Part shown: positions 17,155 through 25,535 of the stretch, in pieces
How the letters are laid out: each line of letters begins with the position of its first letter
Numbering within the stretch: position 1 is the stretch's first letter
DNA from: JASTVH01 sp042862465
GTDB taxonomy: Bacteria > Pseudomonadota > Gammaproteobacteria > Pseudomonadales > Oleiphilaceae
Direction of reading: 5' to 3'
Length of the DNA stretch: 64,000 nucleotides
Assembly (NCBI GenBank): GCA_042862465.1
Contig: JASTVH010000008.1
Span: 124,001-188,000, forward strand
Translations under genes and position numbers: made by a program
The notes under the pieces: generated by a model
Told to the model about the DNA's origin: nothing
The model's database searches: none
The model's input: the letters and a program-made list of their open reading frames with translations, nothing else

Positions 17155-17835
17155 ATGCTGGATGGGCCCGTTAAATCCAAAACCCGCGCCGATGAGGCCC
17201 TCCTTTGTCTGCAAACCGCGATCATCGAGGGCGAGCTGGCTCCGGGCGAGAAAATCGGCGAAGTGGAGCTGTGCGAGCGCTTCAACCTGACCCGCGGGCC
17301 CCTGCGCGAGGCCCTGGGGCGCCTGGAATCCCGGGGGCTGCTGGTGCGTCGCCCGCATGCCGGCGTCAAGGTGGTCTCCATCAGCGGCGAAGAGTTGGTG
17401 GAACTCTACGAGATTCGCGAAGTCATGGAAGGTCTGGCGGCCAGACAGGCTGCCGAACGCATGACCGACCAGGAAATCGCCGATCTCCAGGCCCTCCTCG
17501 ACGGCCACGAGAAGATGGTGGCCCAGGCGGGGGGGCAGGCCTATTACCAGGACGAAGGCGATTACGACTTCCACTACTGCATTGTCACCGGCAGCCACAA
17601 CCAGAAACTCGCCCAGATGCTGATGGGCAACCTTTACTATCTCTTGCGCCTCTATCGCTGCCGCTTCAGCACCGCCACTGGCCGTCCCCAGAAAGCTTTG
17701 AAAGAACACCGCAACATCGCCGACGCGATCGCCCAGCGCGACGGTGAGCTGGCGCAGTTTCTGATGCAGCGGCATATCAACGCGGCTCGGCGGAATATTG
17801 AGGTGCGGTTGGAGGACGGGAGTATTGAGTTGTGA
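17155..17835 (+). CDS. GntR-family regulator with FCD domain, probable regulator of methylcitrate genes
   Basis: A 226-residue protein. The winged helix-turn-helix occupies about 10-75 (GELAPGEKIGEVELCERF then TRGPLREALGRLESRGLLVR) and an all-helical FCD effector domain about 90-220, with HYCIVTGSHN-type metal/ligand residues. FadR-subfamily GntR regulators bind organic acids and repress adjacent catabolic genes. Its position just before prpB suggests it controls the 2-methylcitrate pathway. No Shine-Dalgarno sequence is visible before the ATG at 17155, so either the message is leaderless or nearly so, or the start is slightly downstream. TTGTTGACAA repeats flank the start region. Confidence 0.82.
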   Translation: MLDGPVKSKTRADEALLCLQTAIIEGELAPGEKIGEVELCERFNLTRGPLREALGRLESRGLLVRRPHAGVKVVSISGEELVELYEIREVMEGLAARQAAERMTDQEIADLQALLDGHEKMVAQAGGQAYYQDEGDYDFHYCIVTGSHNQKLAQMLMGNLYYLLRLYRCRFSTATGRPQKALKEHRNIADAIAQRDGELAQFLMQRHINAARRNIEVRLEDGSIEL

Positions 17836-17841
17836 TTTCTA

Positions 17842-18003
17842 GCGTTTCACGTAGGACGTTGGACGTTTCACGTAGGGTTAACGCCATTGCGGAGTCTCCT
17901 TTTAGCGAACAGCAGGCATGGTGATTCAGTGCAATCAAGCCCTGAGTCTCAACGAACAGTTCGAAGGATTTAACGTCAAACGTCCAACGTCTTACGTGAA
18001 ACA
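17842..18003. repeat. Inverted pair of ACGT-rich intergenic repeats (gntR-prpB junction)
   Basis: A repeat of about 32 bases (core GGACGTTGGACGTTTCACG) at 17842-17876 reappears in inverted orientation at 17972-18003, separated by about 95 bases. The same repeat occurs as another inverted pair between prpC and acnD. No coding frame is credible here. It resembles paired REP/BIME-type palindromes. Confidence 0.8.
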
Positions 18004-18065
18004 CTTTAACAATCGGCACTAGATCAGCCCGACGAAAAGATTCAAACACCTAAATGGAGGCATCA

Positions 18066-18953
18066 ATGACTAAACTCACCGCAGGCGCACGCTTTCGCAA
18101 GGCGCTGGCCGACAACAAACCGCTCCAGATCGTCGGCACCATCAATGCCTACGCGGCGATGATGGCCACCAAAACCGGGCACCAGGCCATCTACCTCTCC
18201 GGGGGCGGCGTGGCCAATGCCTCCTATGGCCTGCCGGATCTGGGTATGACCACCATGAACGACGTGCTGGAAGATGCCCGTCGGATTACTGCGGCGGTGG
18301 ATACGCCGCTGCTGGTGGATATCGACACCGGCTGGGGTGGGGCCTTCAACATCTCCCGCACCATCAAGGAATTCGAGCGCGCCGGCGTGGCCGCCATCCA
18401 CATCGAGGACCAGGTGGCCCAGAAGCGCTGTGGTCACCGCCCCAACAAAGAGATTGTCTCCAAAGAGGAAATGGTCGACCGCATCAAGGCCTGCGTGGAT
18501 GCCCGCCAGGACGAGAATTTCTTCGTCATGGCCCGCACCGATGCGTTTCAGCAGGAAGGGCTGGAAGCAGCCATCGACCGTGCTCAGGCCTGTATCGAAG
18601 CGGGCGCGGACGGGATCTTTGCCGAAGCGGTCCACGAACTGGAGCATTACAAGGCGTTCTCGGATGCCCTGGATGTCCCCATTCTGGCCAACATCACGGA
18701 GTTTGGTGCCACGCCCCTCTATAACCGTTCAGAACTGGCTGATGCCGGGGCCGACATGGTGCTGTACCCGCTCAGTGCCTTCCGCGCCATGAACAAGGCC
18801 GCGCTGACCGTTTATGAGAGCATCCTGGAGAACGGTGACCAGAAGGATGTGGTGGACATGATGCAGACGCGCATGGAACTCTACGATTTCCTCGATTATC
18901 ACGAGTTCGAGCAGAAGCTGGATGCATTGTTTGCGGGACAGAAGTCGAATTAG
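18066..18953 (+). CDS. prpB: 2-methylisocitrate lyase PrpB
   Basis: A 295-residue enzyme of the isocitrate lyase/PEP mutase superfamily that cleaves 2-methylisocitrate to pyruvate and succinate, the last step of the methylcitrate cycle. The active-site loop QKRCGHRPNKEIV holds the catalytic cysteine, and DIDTGWGGAF and ARTDAF carry metal and substrate residues. Length and sequence are normal for PrpB. GGAGG at 18056-18060 places the start at 18066 rather than the ATG at 18054. It lies behind the GntR gene and ahead of prpC, with palindromic repeats in both junctions. Confidence 0.95.
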   Translation: MTKLTAGARFRKALADNKPLQIVGTINAYAAMMATKTGHQAIYLSGGGVANASYGLPDLGMTTMNDVLEDARRITAAVDTPLLVDIDTGWGGAFNISRTIKEFERAGVAAIHIEDQVAQKRCGHRPNKEIVSKEEMVDRIKACVDARQDENFFVMARTDAFQQEGLEAAIDRAQACIEAGADGIFAEAVHELEHYKAFSDALDVPILANITEFGATPLYNRSELADAGADMVLYPLSAFRAMNKAALTVYESILENGDQKDVVDMMQTRMELYDFLDYHEFEQKLDALFAGQKSN

Positions 18954-18996
18954 AGCGAACAGTTAGCGACCGCCATCCCCGCTCCCGCGTCTTGGT

Positions 18997-19137
18997 TCCC
19001 CTCTCCCCATCGTGGGAGAGGGGCTAGGGGCGAGGGGGCGTCGAGGCTTGACCTCGGCCGGGACAATACTCAAAACAATGGACGCCTGACGGCGCTCCCC
19101 CTCTCCCTGACCCTCTCCCACGGAGGGGAGAGGGGAG
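18997..19137. repeat. Inverted pair of CCCTCTCCC palindromic repeats (prpB-prpC junction)
   Basis: Two imperfect palindromes of about 40 bases, each built from CCCCTCTCCC, a GTGGGAGAGGGG arm and a trailing GGGAGAGGGGG-like arm, lie at 18997-19038 and 19096-19137 in opposite orientation with about 57 bases between them. Three further pairs of the same family occur in the window. Confidence 0.9.
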
Positions 19138-19179
19138 TGCAGTCAGGCGACGAGCGAACAGATTCAAAGGAGCAAAACG

Positions 19180-20307
19180 ATGGCAGAGAAGAAACTCAGT
19201 GGCGCCGGCCTGCGTGGCCAGGTGGCCGGTGAAACGGCCCTGTGTACTGTCGGCAAATCCGGCGCGGGTCTGACCTATCGCGGTTACGACATCACCGATC
19301 TGGCGGAAAACGCCCAGTTTGAGGAAGTGGCTTATCTGCTGCTGCGGGGTAAGCTGCCCAACCGCCAGGAGCTGGATGCCTACAAGCAGAAGCTGCAGAG
19401 CCTGCGCGGTCTGCCGGATGCCCTGAAGACCGTCCTGGAACAGATTCCCAAGGACGCGCACCCGATGGACGTCATGCGCACCGGCTGTTCCATGCTGGGC
19501 AACCTGGAAACCGAACAGGATTTCAGCGAGCAGGATGACAAGATCGACCGTATGCTGGCGGTGTTCCCGTCCATCATCACCTACTGGTACCGCTACGCCC
19601 ACGAAGGCGTGCGCATCGAGACCGACAGCGACGTGGACTCCATCGGCGGCCACTTCCTGGAACTGCTGCACGGCAAGAGGCCGAATGAGCTGCACGAGCG
19701 GGTGATGAACGTCTCCCTGATCCTGTATGCCGAGCACGAGTTCAACGCTTCCACCTTCACCGCACGTGTCTGCGCCTCCACGTTGTCTGATATCCATTCC
19801 TGCGTCACCGGCGCCATCGGCTCCCTGCGCGGCCCGCTGCATGGCGGTGCCAACGAGGCGGCCATGGCACTGATCCAGAAGTTCAGCAGCCCCGACGAGG
19901 CCGAAAAAGGCCTGCTGGGTATGTTGGAGCGCAAGGAAAAGATCATGGGCTTTGGCCACGCCATCTACCGCGAGTCCGACCCGCGCAACGCCATCATCAA
20001 GAAGTGGTCCGAGAAGCTGGCCGAGGAAGTGGGCGATACCGTCCTGTATCCGGTCTCCGTACGCTGCGAAGAGGTCATGTGGCGCGAGAAGAAGCTGTTC
20101 TGCAACGCCGACTTCTTCCACGCCTCCGCCTATCACTTCATGGGCATCCCAACCGAGCTGTTTACGCCCATCTTCGTGATGTCGCGCGTTTCCGGCTGGA
20201 CAGCGCACGTGAAGGAGCAGCGTGAGAACAATCGGATTATCCGGCCGAGCGCGGACTATACCGGGCCGGAGCATATGGATTGGACGCCGATCGAAGAGCG
20301 GGGTTGA
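19180..20307 (+). CDS. prpC: 2-methylcitrate synthase PrpC
   Basis: A 375-residue citrate-synthase-family enzyme that condenses propionyl-CoA with oxaloacetate to give 2-methylcitrate. Characteristic stretches are SGAGLTYRGYDITDLAE near the N-terminus, LHGGANEAAM, and the catalytic GFGHAIYRESDPR. The length matches PrpC (about 375) rather than the larger hexameric GltA (about 430). AAAGGAGC precedes the ATG. It is flanked upstream by a CCCTCTCCC pair and downstream by an ACGT-type pair, so cotranscription with prpB and acnD would run through structured spacers. Confidence 0.95.
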   Translation: MAEKKLSGAGLRGQVAGETALCTVGKSGAGLTYRGYDITDLAENAQFEEVAYLLLRGKLPNRQELDAYKQKLQSLRGLPDALKTVLEQIPKDAHPMDVMRTGCSMLGNLETEQDFSEQDDKIDRMLAVFPSIITYWYRYAHEGVRIETDSDVDSIGGHFLELLHGKRPNELHERVMNVSLILYAEHEFNASTFTARVCASTLSDIHSCVTGAIGSLRGPLHGGANEAAMALIQKFSSPDEAEKGLLGMLERKEKIMGFGHAIYRESDPRNAIIKKWSEKLAEEVGDTVLYPVSVRCEEVMWREKKLFCNADFFHASAYHFMGIPTELFTPIFVMSRVSGWTAHVKEQRENNRIIRPSADYTGPEHMDWTPIEERG

Positions 20308-20312
20308 TCTGA

Positions 20313-20474
20313 GCGTTTCACGTAGGACGTTGGACGTTTCACGTTCTCTGGCCGGTCACTGTGTAGTGAGCCCGCTGACTCTTGCAGTGAGCGAGCTGAA
20401 AAGCACAAAGCTTGTGATTCTGCCGCAGTGACGACCTCCCGCCACGTGAAACGTCCAACGTCGAACGTCCAACA
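20313..20474. repeat. Inverted pair of ACGT-rich intergenic repeats (prpC-acnD junction)
   Basis: The copy at 20313-20345 is almost identical to the one at 17842, and its inverted partner at 20442-20474 carries CACGTGAAACGTCCAACG. The spacer is about 96 bases, nearly the same as in the gntR-prpB pair, which implies that the pair is the repeating unit. Confidence 0.8.
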
Positions 20475-20531
20475 CTAAAAGGCAGGGCCGAACAGGCCCG
20501 CCCATCAACGAAGTTTTAACGAAGGTCCACC

Positions 20532-23135
20532 ATGAGCAAGCAATACCGCAAACCGTTACCGGGCACCGACCTGGACTACTTCGACACCCGCGAGGCCATC
20601 AACGCCATCAAACCGGGTGCCTACGAAAAACTGCCGTACACCTCCCGCGTGCTGGCCGAGCAGCTGGTGCGCAACTGCGACGGCGAAGAGCGTGATTCCG
20701 GCCTGCGCCAGATCGCCGAAGGCCGCCGCGATGAGGACTTTCCCTGGTATCCGGCGCGCGTGGTCTGCCACGACATCCTCGGTCAGACCGCCCTGGTGGA
20801 CCTCGCCGGTCTGCGGGATGCCATCGCCGAGAAGGGCGGGGACCCGGCCAAGGTCAATCCGGTGGTGCCCACCCAGCTGATCGTCGACCACTCCCTGGCC
20901 GTCGAGCATCCCGGCTTCGAGAAGGACGCCTTCCAGAAAAACCGGGAAGTGGAGGAACGCCGCAACGAGGACCGCTTCCACTTCATCAACTGGACCAAGA
21001 CCGCCTTCGAGAACGTGGACGTGATCCCGCCGGGCAACGGCATCATGCACCAGATCAACCTGGAGAAGATGTCGCCGGTGGTGCAGAAGCGTAACGGCGT
21101 GGCCTTCCCGGACACCTGTGTCGGCACCGACAGCCACACCCCGATGGTGGACGCGCTGGGCGTGATCTCCGTCGGCGTGGGTGGTCTGGAAGCCGAGAGC
21201 GTCATGTTGGGCCGGGCCTCCTACATGCGTCTGCCGGATATCGTGGGTGTGAAGCTCAAGGGCAAGCTCAAGCCGGGCATCACCGGCACCGATCTGGTGC
21301 TGTCCCTGACCGAATTCCTGCGTAAGGAGCGCGTGGTTGGCGCCTATCTGGAGTTTTTCGGTGAAGGCGCCCGCAGCCTGACCCTCGGCGACCGCGCCAC
21401 CATCTCCAACATGACTCCGGAGTATGGCGCCACCGCCGCGATGTTCTCCATCGACGAGCAGACCATCGACTACCTCAAGCTCACCGGCCGCGACGACGAT
21501 CAGGTGGCATTGGTGGAACAGTACGCCAAGCAAGCCGGTTTCTGGGCGGACGACCTGGAGACCGCCGAATACGAGCGCGTGCTGGAATTTGACATGTCCC
21601 AGGTGGAGCGGACCCTGGCCGGGCCGTCCAATCCGCACGCCAAACTGCCCACGTCCGAGCTGGCCCAGCGCGGTATCGCCCATCACGTGGACACCGAAGA
21701 GGGCAAGATGCCGGACGGCGCCGTGATCATCGCTGCCATCACCAGCTGCACCAACACCAGTAACCCGCGCAACATGGTGGCGGCGGGGCTGATTGCCCGT
21801 AACGCCAACAAGCTGGGCCTGACCCGCAAGCCGTGGGTGAAGACGTCCCTGGCACCGGGTTCCAAGACCGTGAAGATGTATCTGGAAGAGGCCAAGCTTC
21901 TGCCGGAACTGGAAGACCTTGGCTTTGGCGTGGTGGCTTACGCCTGCACCACCTGTAACGGCATGAGCGGGGCGTTGGACCCAGCCATCCAGAAAGAGGT
22001 GATCGAGCGGGATCTCTATTCCACGGCGGTGCTGTCCGGTAACCGTAACTTCGATGGCCGCATCCATCCCTACGCCAAGCAGGCGTTCCTGGCCTCGCCG
22101 CCCTTGGTGGTGGCTTACGCCATTGCCGGCACCATCCGTTTCGATATCGAAAAGGATGCCCTGGGCTACGACGCCGACGGTAACCCGGTCACCCTCAAGG
22201 ACATCTGGCCGCAGGACGAGGAAATCGACGCCATCGTGAAAGAGAGCGTCAAGCCAGAGCAGTTCCGCGAGACCTACATCCCGATGTTCAACGTTACGAA
22301 GGATGCGCAGGCCAAGAGCGACCCGCTGTACGACTGGCGCCCAAAGAGCACCTACATCCGCCGCCCGCCGTATTGGGAAGGCGATTTGGCCACCGCGCCG
22401 GCGCTCAAGGGCATGCGTCCGCTGGCGGTGCTGGGTGACAACATCACCACCGACCACCTGTCCCCGTCCAACGCCATCCTGGCGGACAGCGCCGCCGGTG
22501 AGTACCTGGCCAAGATGGGCCTGCCGGAGGAGGACTTCAACTCCTACGCCACCCACCGTGGCGACCACCTGACTGCCCAGCGCGCCACACTGGCCAACCC
22601 CAAGCTGTTCAACGAAATGGTGCGGGACGAGAACGGCGAGGTGAAGCAGGGCTCACTGGCGCGGGTGGAGCCGGAAGGCAAAGTCATGCGTATGTGGGAT
22701 GCCATCGAAACCTACATGGAGCGCAAGCAGCCGCTGATCATCATCGCCGGCGCCGACTACGGCCAGGGCTCCTCCCGCGACTGGGCGGCCAAGGGCGTGC
22801 GCCTGGCGGGCGTGGAAGCGATCGTGGCCGAAGGCTTCGAGCGCATTCACCGCACCAACCTGATCGGCATGGGTGCGCTGCCCCTGCAGTTCGAGGAAGG
22901 CACCACCCGCAAGACCCTGGGCATCGACGGCACCGAAGTGTTCGATGTGAAAGGCGACGTGGCGCCGCGGGCCACGCTGACACTGGTGATTCACCGCCAG
23001 AACGGTGAGACCGAGGAGGTGCCGGTGATCTGCCGATTGGATACTCAGGAAGAGGTGTCTATTTATCAGGCCGGTGGCATCCTGCAGCGGTTTGCGCAGG
23101 ATTTTATGGCTGAGGAGACGCAGGCGGCTGGTTGA
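20532..23135 (+). CDS. acnD: Fe/S-dependent 2-methylisocitrate dehydratase AcnD
   Basis: An 867-residue aconitase-family enzyme that dehydrates 2-methylcitrate in the AcnD/PrpF variant of the methylcitrate cycle. Iron-sulfur ligands are visible in ITSCTNTSNP and YACTTCNGMSG, and the C-terminal swivel domain contains GADYGQGSSRDWAAKG. Its length and its pairing with prpF separate it from AcnA. Proteins of this type need PrpF to yield 2-methyl-cis-aconitate usable by the next enzyme. GAAGG precedes the ATG. The downstream junction contains a DUF559 gene and two palindrome pairs. Confidence 0.94.
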   Translation: MSKQYRKPLPGTDLDYFDTREAINAIKPGAYEKLPYTSRVLAEQLVRNCDGEERDSGLRQIAEGRRDEDFPWYPARVVCHDILGQTALVDLAGLRDAIAEKGGDPAKVNPVVPTQLIVDHSLAVEHPGFEKDAFQKNREVEERRNEDRFHFINWTKTAFENVDVIPPGNGIMHQINLEKMSPVVQKRNGVAFPDTCVGTDSHTPMVDALGVISVGVGGLEAESVMLGRASYMRLPDIVGVKLKGKLKPGITGTDLVLSLTEFLRKERVVGAYLEFFGEGARSLTLGDRATISNMTPEYGATAAMFSIDEQTIDYLKLTGRDDDQVALVEQYAKQAGFWADDLETAEYERVLEFDMSQVERTLAGPSNPHAKLPTSELAQRGIAHHVDTEEGKMPDGAVIIAAITSCTNTSNPRNMVAAGLIARNANKLGLTRKPWVKTSLAPGSKTVKMYLEEAKLLPELEDLGFGVVAYACTTCNGMSGALDPAIQKEVIERDLYSTAVLSGNRNFDGRIHPYAKQAFLASPPLVVAYAIAGTIRFDIEKDALGYDADGNPVTLKDIWPQDEEIDAIVKESVKPEQFRETYIPMFNVTKDAQAKSDPLYDWRPKSTYIRRPPYWEGDLATAPALKGMRPLAVLGDNITTDHLSPSNAILADSAAGEYLAKMGLPEEDFNSYATHRGDHLTAQRATLANPKLFNEMVRDENGEVKQGSLARVEPEGKVMRMWDAIETYMERKQPLIIIAGADYGQGSSRDWAAKGVRLAGVEAIVAEGFERIHRTNLIGMGALPLQFEEGTTRKTLGIDGTEVFDVKGDVAPRATLTLVIHRQNGETEEVPVICRLDTQEEVSIYQAGGILQRFAQDFMAEETQAAG

Positions 23136-23144
23136 GGCCGCTTT

Positions 23145-23309
23145 CCCCCTCTCCCCAACCCCTCTCCCACCAGGGGAGAGGGGCGTTAATTCGTCGAGAA
23201 TTAGAATGGGGTGTTTTACAGGAGGAAAAAGGGTCGAGTTCGCTGAGGAATTGGCTGTGGCTCTGTTTCCCCCTCTCCCCTGGTGGGAGAGGGGCTAGGG
23301 GAGAGGGGG
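23145..23309. repeat. Inverted pair of CCCTCTCCC palindromic repeats (left of DUF559 gene)
   Basis: Copies at 23145-23183 and 23269-23309 in opposite orientation with about 85 bases between. The second copy ends about 25 bases before the DUF559 start codon. Its arms (CCCCTCTCCC, GGTGGGAGAGGGG) match those of the other pairs. Confidence 0.9.
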
Positions 23310-23334
23310 AAGAAACCAACTCCAAGGATGGAAG

Positions 23335-23727
23335 ATGCAACGAAACAAATACGCAAAGGAATTGCGTCAAACAATGACCGATGCCGAGCACTTGTTGTGG
23401 CGGCATTTGCGAGCACACAGATTAAACGGCCAGAAGTTCCGTCGACAGCAGCCCATCGGCCCCTACATAGTTGATTTCGTCCATTTTGGCGCGGGGCTTG
23501 TGGTGGAGGCCGATGGTGGGCAACACAACGAAAATGCCAAAGACCAGCAAAGAGACTACTGGTTGAGAGCGGAGGGCTTTCGAGTGTTGCGCTTCTGGAA
23601 TGATGAGATTTTGAAAAATACGGAAACAGTGCTGGAGGCAATTTGGCGGGAGGCCGCCGGCCCCCTCTCCCCCAGCCCCTCTCCCACCAGGGGAGAGGGG
23701 AGCCTTGACCTCCGGCAACCAGATTGA
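23335..23727 (+). CDS. DUF559-family endonuclease-like protein
   Basis: A 130-residue protein. Residues 1-108 are a complete DUF559 domain: LRQTMTDAEHLLWRHLRAHR, then KFRRQQPIGPYIVDFV, the catalytic-looking VVEADGGQH, and a closing RVLRFWNDEIL. The fold is of the restriction-endonuclease/Vsr (PD-(D/E)xK) type. The C-terminal tail PLSPSPSPTRGEG is simply the translated CCCTCTCCC repeat. GGAAG precedes the ATG. The gene sits between acnD and prpF, unrelated in function, and is bracketed by palindrome pairs. Its substrate is unknown; a role in repeat mobility is an inference. Confidence 0.8.
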   Translation: MQRNKYAKELRQTMTDAEHLLWRHLRAHRLNGQKFRRQQPIGPYIVDFVHFGAGLVVEADGGQHNENAKDQQRDYWLRAEGFRVLRFWNDEILKNTETVLEAIWREAAGPLSPSPSPTRGEGSLDLRQPD

Positions 23728-23776
23728 ATCTCGGTTCCCCTCTCCCCTGGTGGGAGAGGGGTTAGGGGAGAGGGGG
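23661..23776. repeat. Inverted pair of CCCTCTCCC palindromic repeats (right of DUF559 gene)
   Basis: Copies at 23661-23700 and 23736-23776, inverted, with a spacer of about 35 bases. The first copy lies inside the 3' end of the DUF559 reading frame. With the pair at 23145-23309 it encloses the gene. Confidence 0.9.
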
Positions 23777-23818
23777 CAGAACCCAAACGCAAGCTCTGAA
23801 TGAGGCAATGATTCACCC

Positions 23819-25003
23819 ATGACCCACAAACCCCAATTCAAAGTCCCCGCCACCTACATGCGCGGCGGCACCAGCAAAGGCGTTTTCTTCCGCCTGCAAG
23901 ACCTCCCGGAAGCCGCCCAGGTCCCCGGCGAGGCCCGCGACAAGCTCCTCATGCGCGTGATCGGCAGCCCCGACCCTTACGGCAAACAGATCGACGGCAT
24001 GGGCAATGGCACCTCCAGCACCAGCAAGACGGTGATCCTGTCCAGGGCCACGGTGCCGGATCATGACGTGGACTATCTCTTCGGTCAGGTGGGCATCGAC
24101 AAGCCCTTCGTCGACTGGAGCGGTAACTGCGGCAACCTCACGGCGGCGGTGGGGGCGTTTGCCATTCGCAGTGGCCTGGTGGACGCCGAGCGCATTCCGC
24201 AGAACGGCACCGCCGTCATTCGTGTCTGGCAGGCCAACATCCAGAAGACCATCGTGGTCCATGTGCCCATCACCAACGGTGAGGTGCAGGAAACCGGGGA
24301 CTTCGAGCTGGACGGAGTCACGTTCCCGGCGGCAGAAGTGAAGGTGGAGTTCATGGACCCGGCCGACGGGGAAGGCGCGATTTTTCCGACCGGCAATCTG
24401 GTGGACGACCTGGAGGTGCCCGGCATTGGCACCCTGAAGGCCACCATGATCAATGCCGGCATTCCCACCATCTTTGTTAATGCCGAAGACATCGGCTACA
24501 CCGGCACCGAGTTGCAGGACCAGATCAACAGCAACCCGGAAGCCCTGGCGATGTTCGAGACCATTCGGGCCCATGGTGCCGTCAGGATGGGACTGATTGA
24601 CAAGGTGGAAGAGGCTGCCCAACGTCAGCACACCCCGAAGGTGGCGTTTGTGGCCAAGCCCACGGACTACACCGCCTCCAGCGGCAAGCAAATCGCTGTG
24701 GATGATGTGGACCTGCTGGTGCGCGCGCTGTCCATGGGCAAGCTCCACCACGCCATGATGGGCACTGCGGCAGTCGCCATTGCCACGGCAGCCGCCATTC
24801 CAGGGACCACGGTCAACCTGGCTGCCGGTGGCGGCGAGCGGACGTCCGTCACTTTCGGCCACCCCTCCGGGACACTGCAGGTGGGGGCGAAAGCCAGTCT
24901 GGCAGAGGGCGCCTGGCAGGTGGACAAGGCTGTCATGAGCCGCAGCGCGCGTGTTCTCATGGAGGGTAGTGTGTTTGTGCCCGGTGATGTTCTTCCGGAA
25001 TGA
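23819..25003 (+). CDS. prpF: PrpF, AcnD-accessory isomerase of the methylcitrate pathway
   Basis: A 394-residue member of the PrpF family (diaminopimelate-epimerase fold), starting near YMRGGTSKGVFF and containing GNGTSSTSKTVI and WSGNCGNLTAAVGAFA, all family signatures. PrpF isomerises the trans/cis methylaconitate product so that the AcnD route can proceed. The ribosome-binding site is weak (TGAGG about 12 bases upstream). It is the last gene of the prp group and is separated from acnD by the nuclease and repeats, so it may need its own promoter or depend on read-through. Confidence 0.93.
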   Translation: MTHKPQFKVPATYMRGGTSKGVFFRLQDLPEAAQVPGEARDKLLMRVIGSPDPYGKQIDGMGNGTSSTSKTVILSRATVPDHDVDYLFGQVGIDKPFVDWSGNCGNLTAAVGAFAIRSGLVDAERIPQNGTAVIRVWQANIQKTIVVHVPITNGEVQETGDFELDGVTFPAAEVKVEFMDPADGEGAIFPTGNLVDDLEVPGIGTLKATMINAGIPTIFVNAEDIGYTGTELQDQINSNPEALAMFETIRAHGAVRMGLIDKVEEAAQRQHTPKVAFVAKPTDYTASSGKQIAVDDVDLLVRALSMGKLHHAMMGTAAVAIATAAAIPGTTVNLAAGGGERTSVTFGHPSGTLQVGAKASLAEGAWQVDKAVMSRSARVLMEGSVFVPGDVLPE

Positions 25004-25035
25004 TCCCCCTGGCCGTCAGCCTCTGAGGTCGCTCC

Positions 25036-25362
25036 GTGTCCGGTAGTCCGGGCTGGAGGAGATGGCTGGGCTACGTACTCTGCCTTTGGGGTACGCTACT
25101 GTTGCTGGTTGCATCCGTCTGGATAGCGGCCTATGCCCTGCAGATACTCGCTGCGGGGCAAGCCCTGACTCGCCTTTGGGAGGCGCCGCTGCATTGGGCG
25201 CCAGTTCCGTTCTTTCTCGCCGGGCCGGGTGTGCACGTGCTGTACTATGGTCGGCAATTGAAGCTGACGCGGCCGGTAAAGCGCTGGGTCTATGTCGAAA
25301 TGGCGGGGCTCTCCCTGTTGGCCGTCATCGTGCTGATACTGGCTTTTGTACCCGAATCCTGA
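25036..25362 (+). CDS. Small hydrophobic membrane protein, unknown function
   Basis: A 108-residue protein with three predicted hydrophobic segments (about 10-38, 52-66 and 85-104) separated by charged loops such as GRQLKLTRPVKRW. The start is a GTG with GAGG 8 bases upstream. It follows prpF by 32 bases and may be cotranscribed with it. No family is recognised. Confidence 0.5.
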   Translation: MSGSPGWRRWLGYVLCLWGTLLLLVASVWIAAYALQILAAGQALTRLWEAPLHWAPVPFFLAGPGVHVLYYGRQLKLTRPVKRWVYVEMAGLSLLAVIVLILAFVPES

Positions 25363-25535
25363 AGTGTCACGCGCCGACTTTCCGCTCCCGCGGTTATTGC
25401 CTGGGTTCCGACCGATGCTGGGTTATCAGGCGATATATCCACCTACAAAACATATGGCTTTTGTATGCCCGCCATGCCTAATATGGCAGTAGGAGCTGCC
25501 AGGCAGCAATGAGTTCACCCAGGAGCCACTGACTA

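Noticed and set aside
18997..19137. CCCTCTCCC palindromes as ordinary transcription terminators
   Set aside because: No T-runs follow, they are always paired in inverse orientation, and they lie inside an apparent operon.
20556..22568. 670-residue open frame opposite acnD
   Set aside because: Shadow of a GC-rich conserved gene: no ribosome-binding site or domain; acnD itself is certain.
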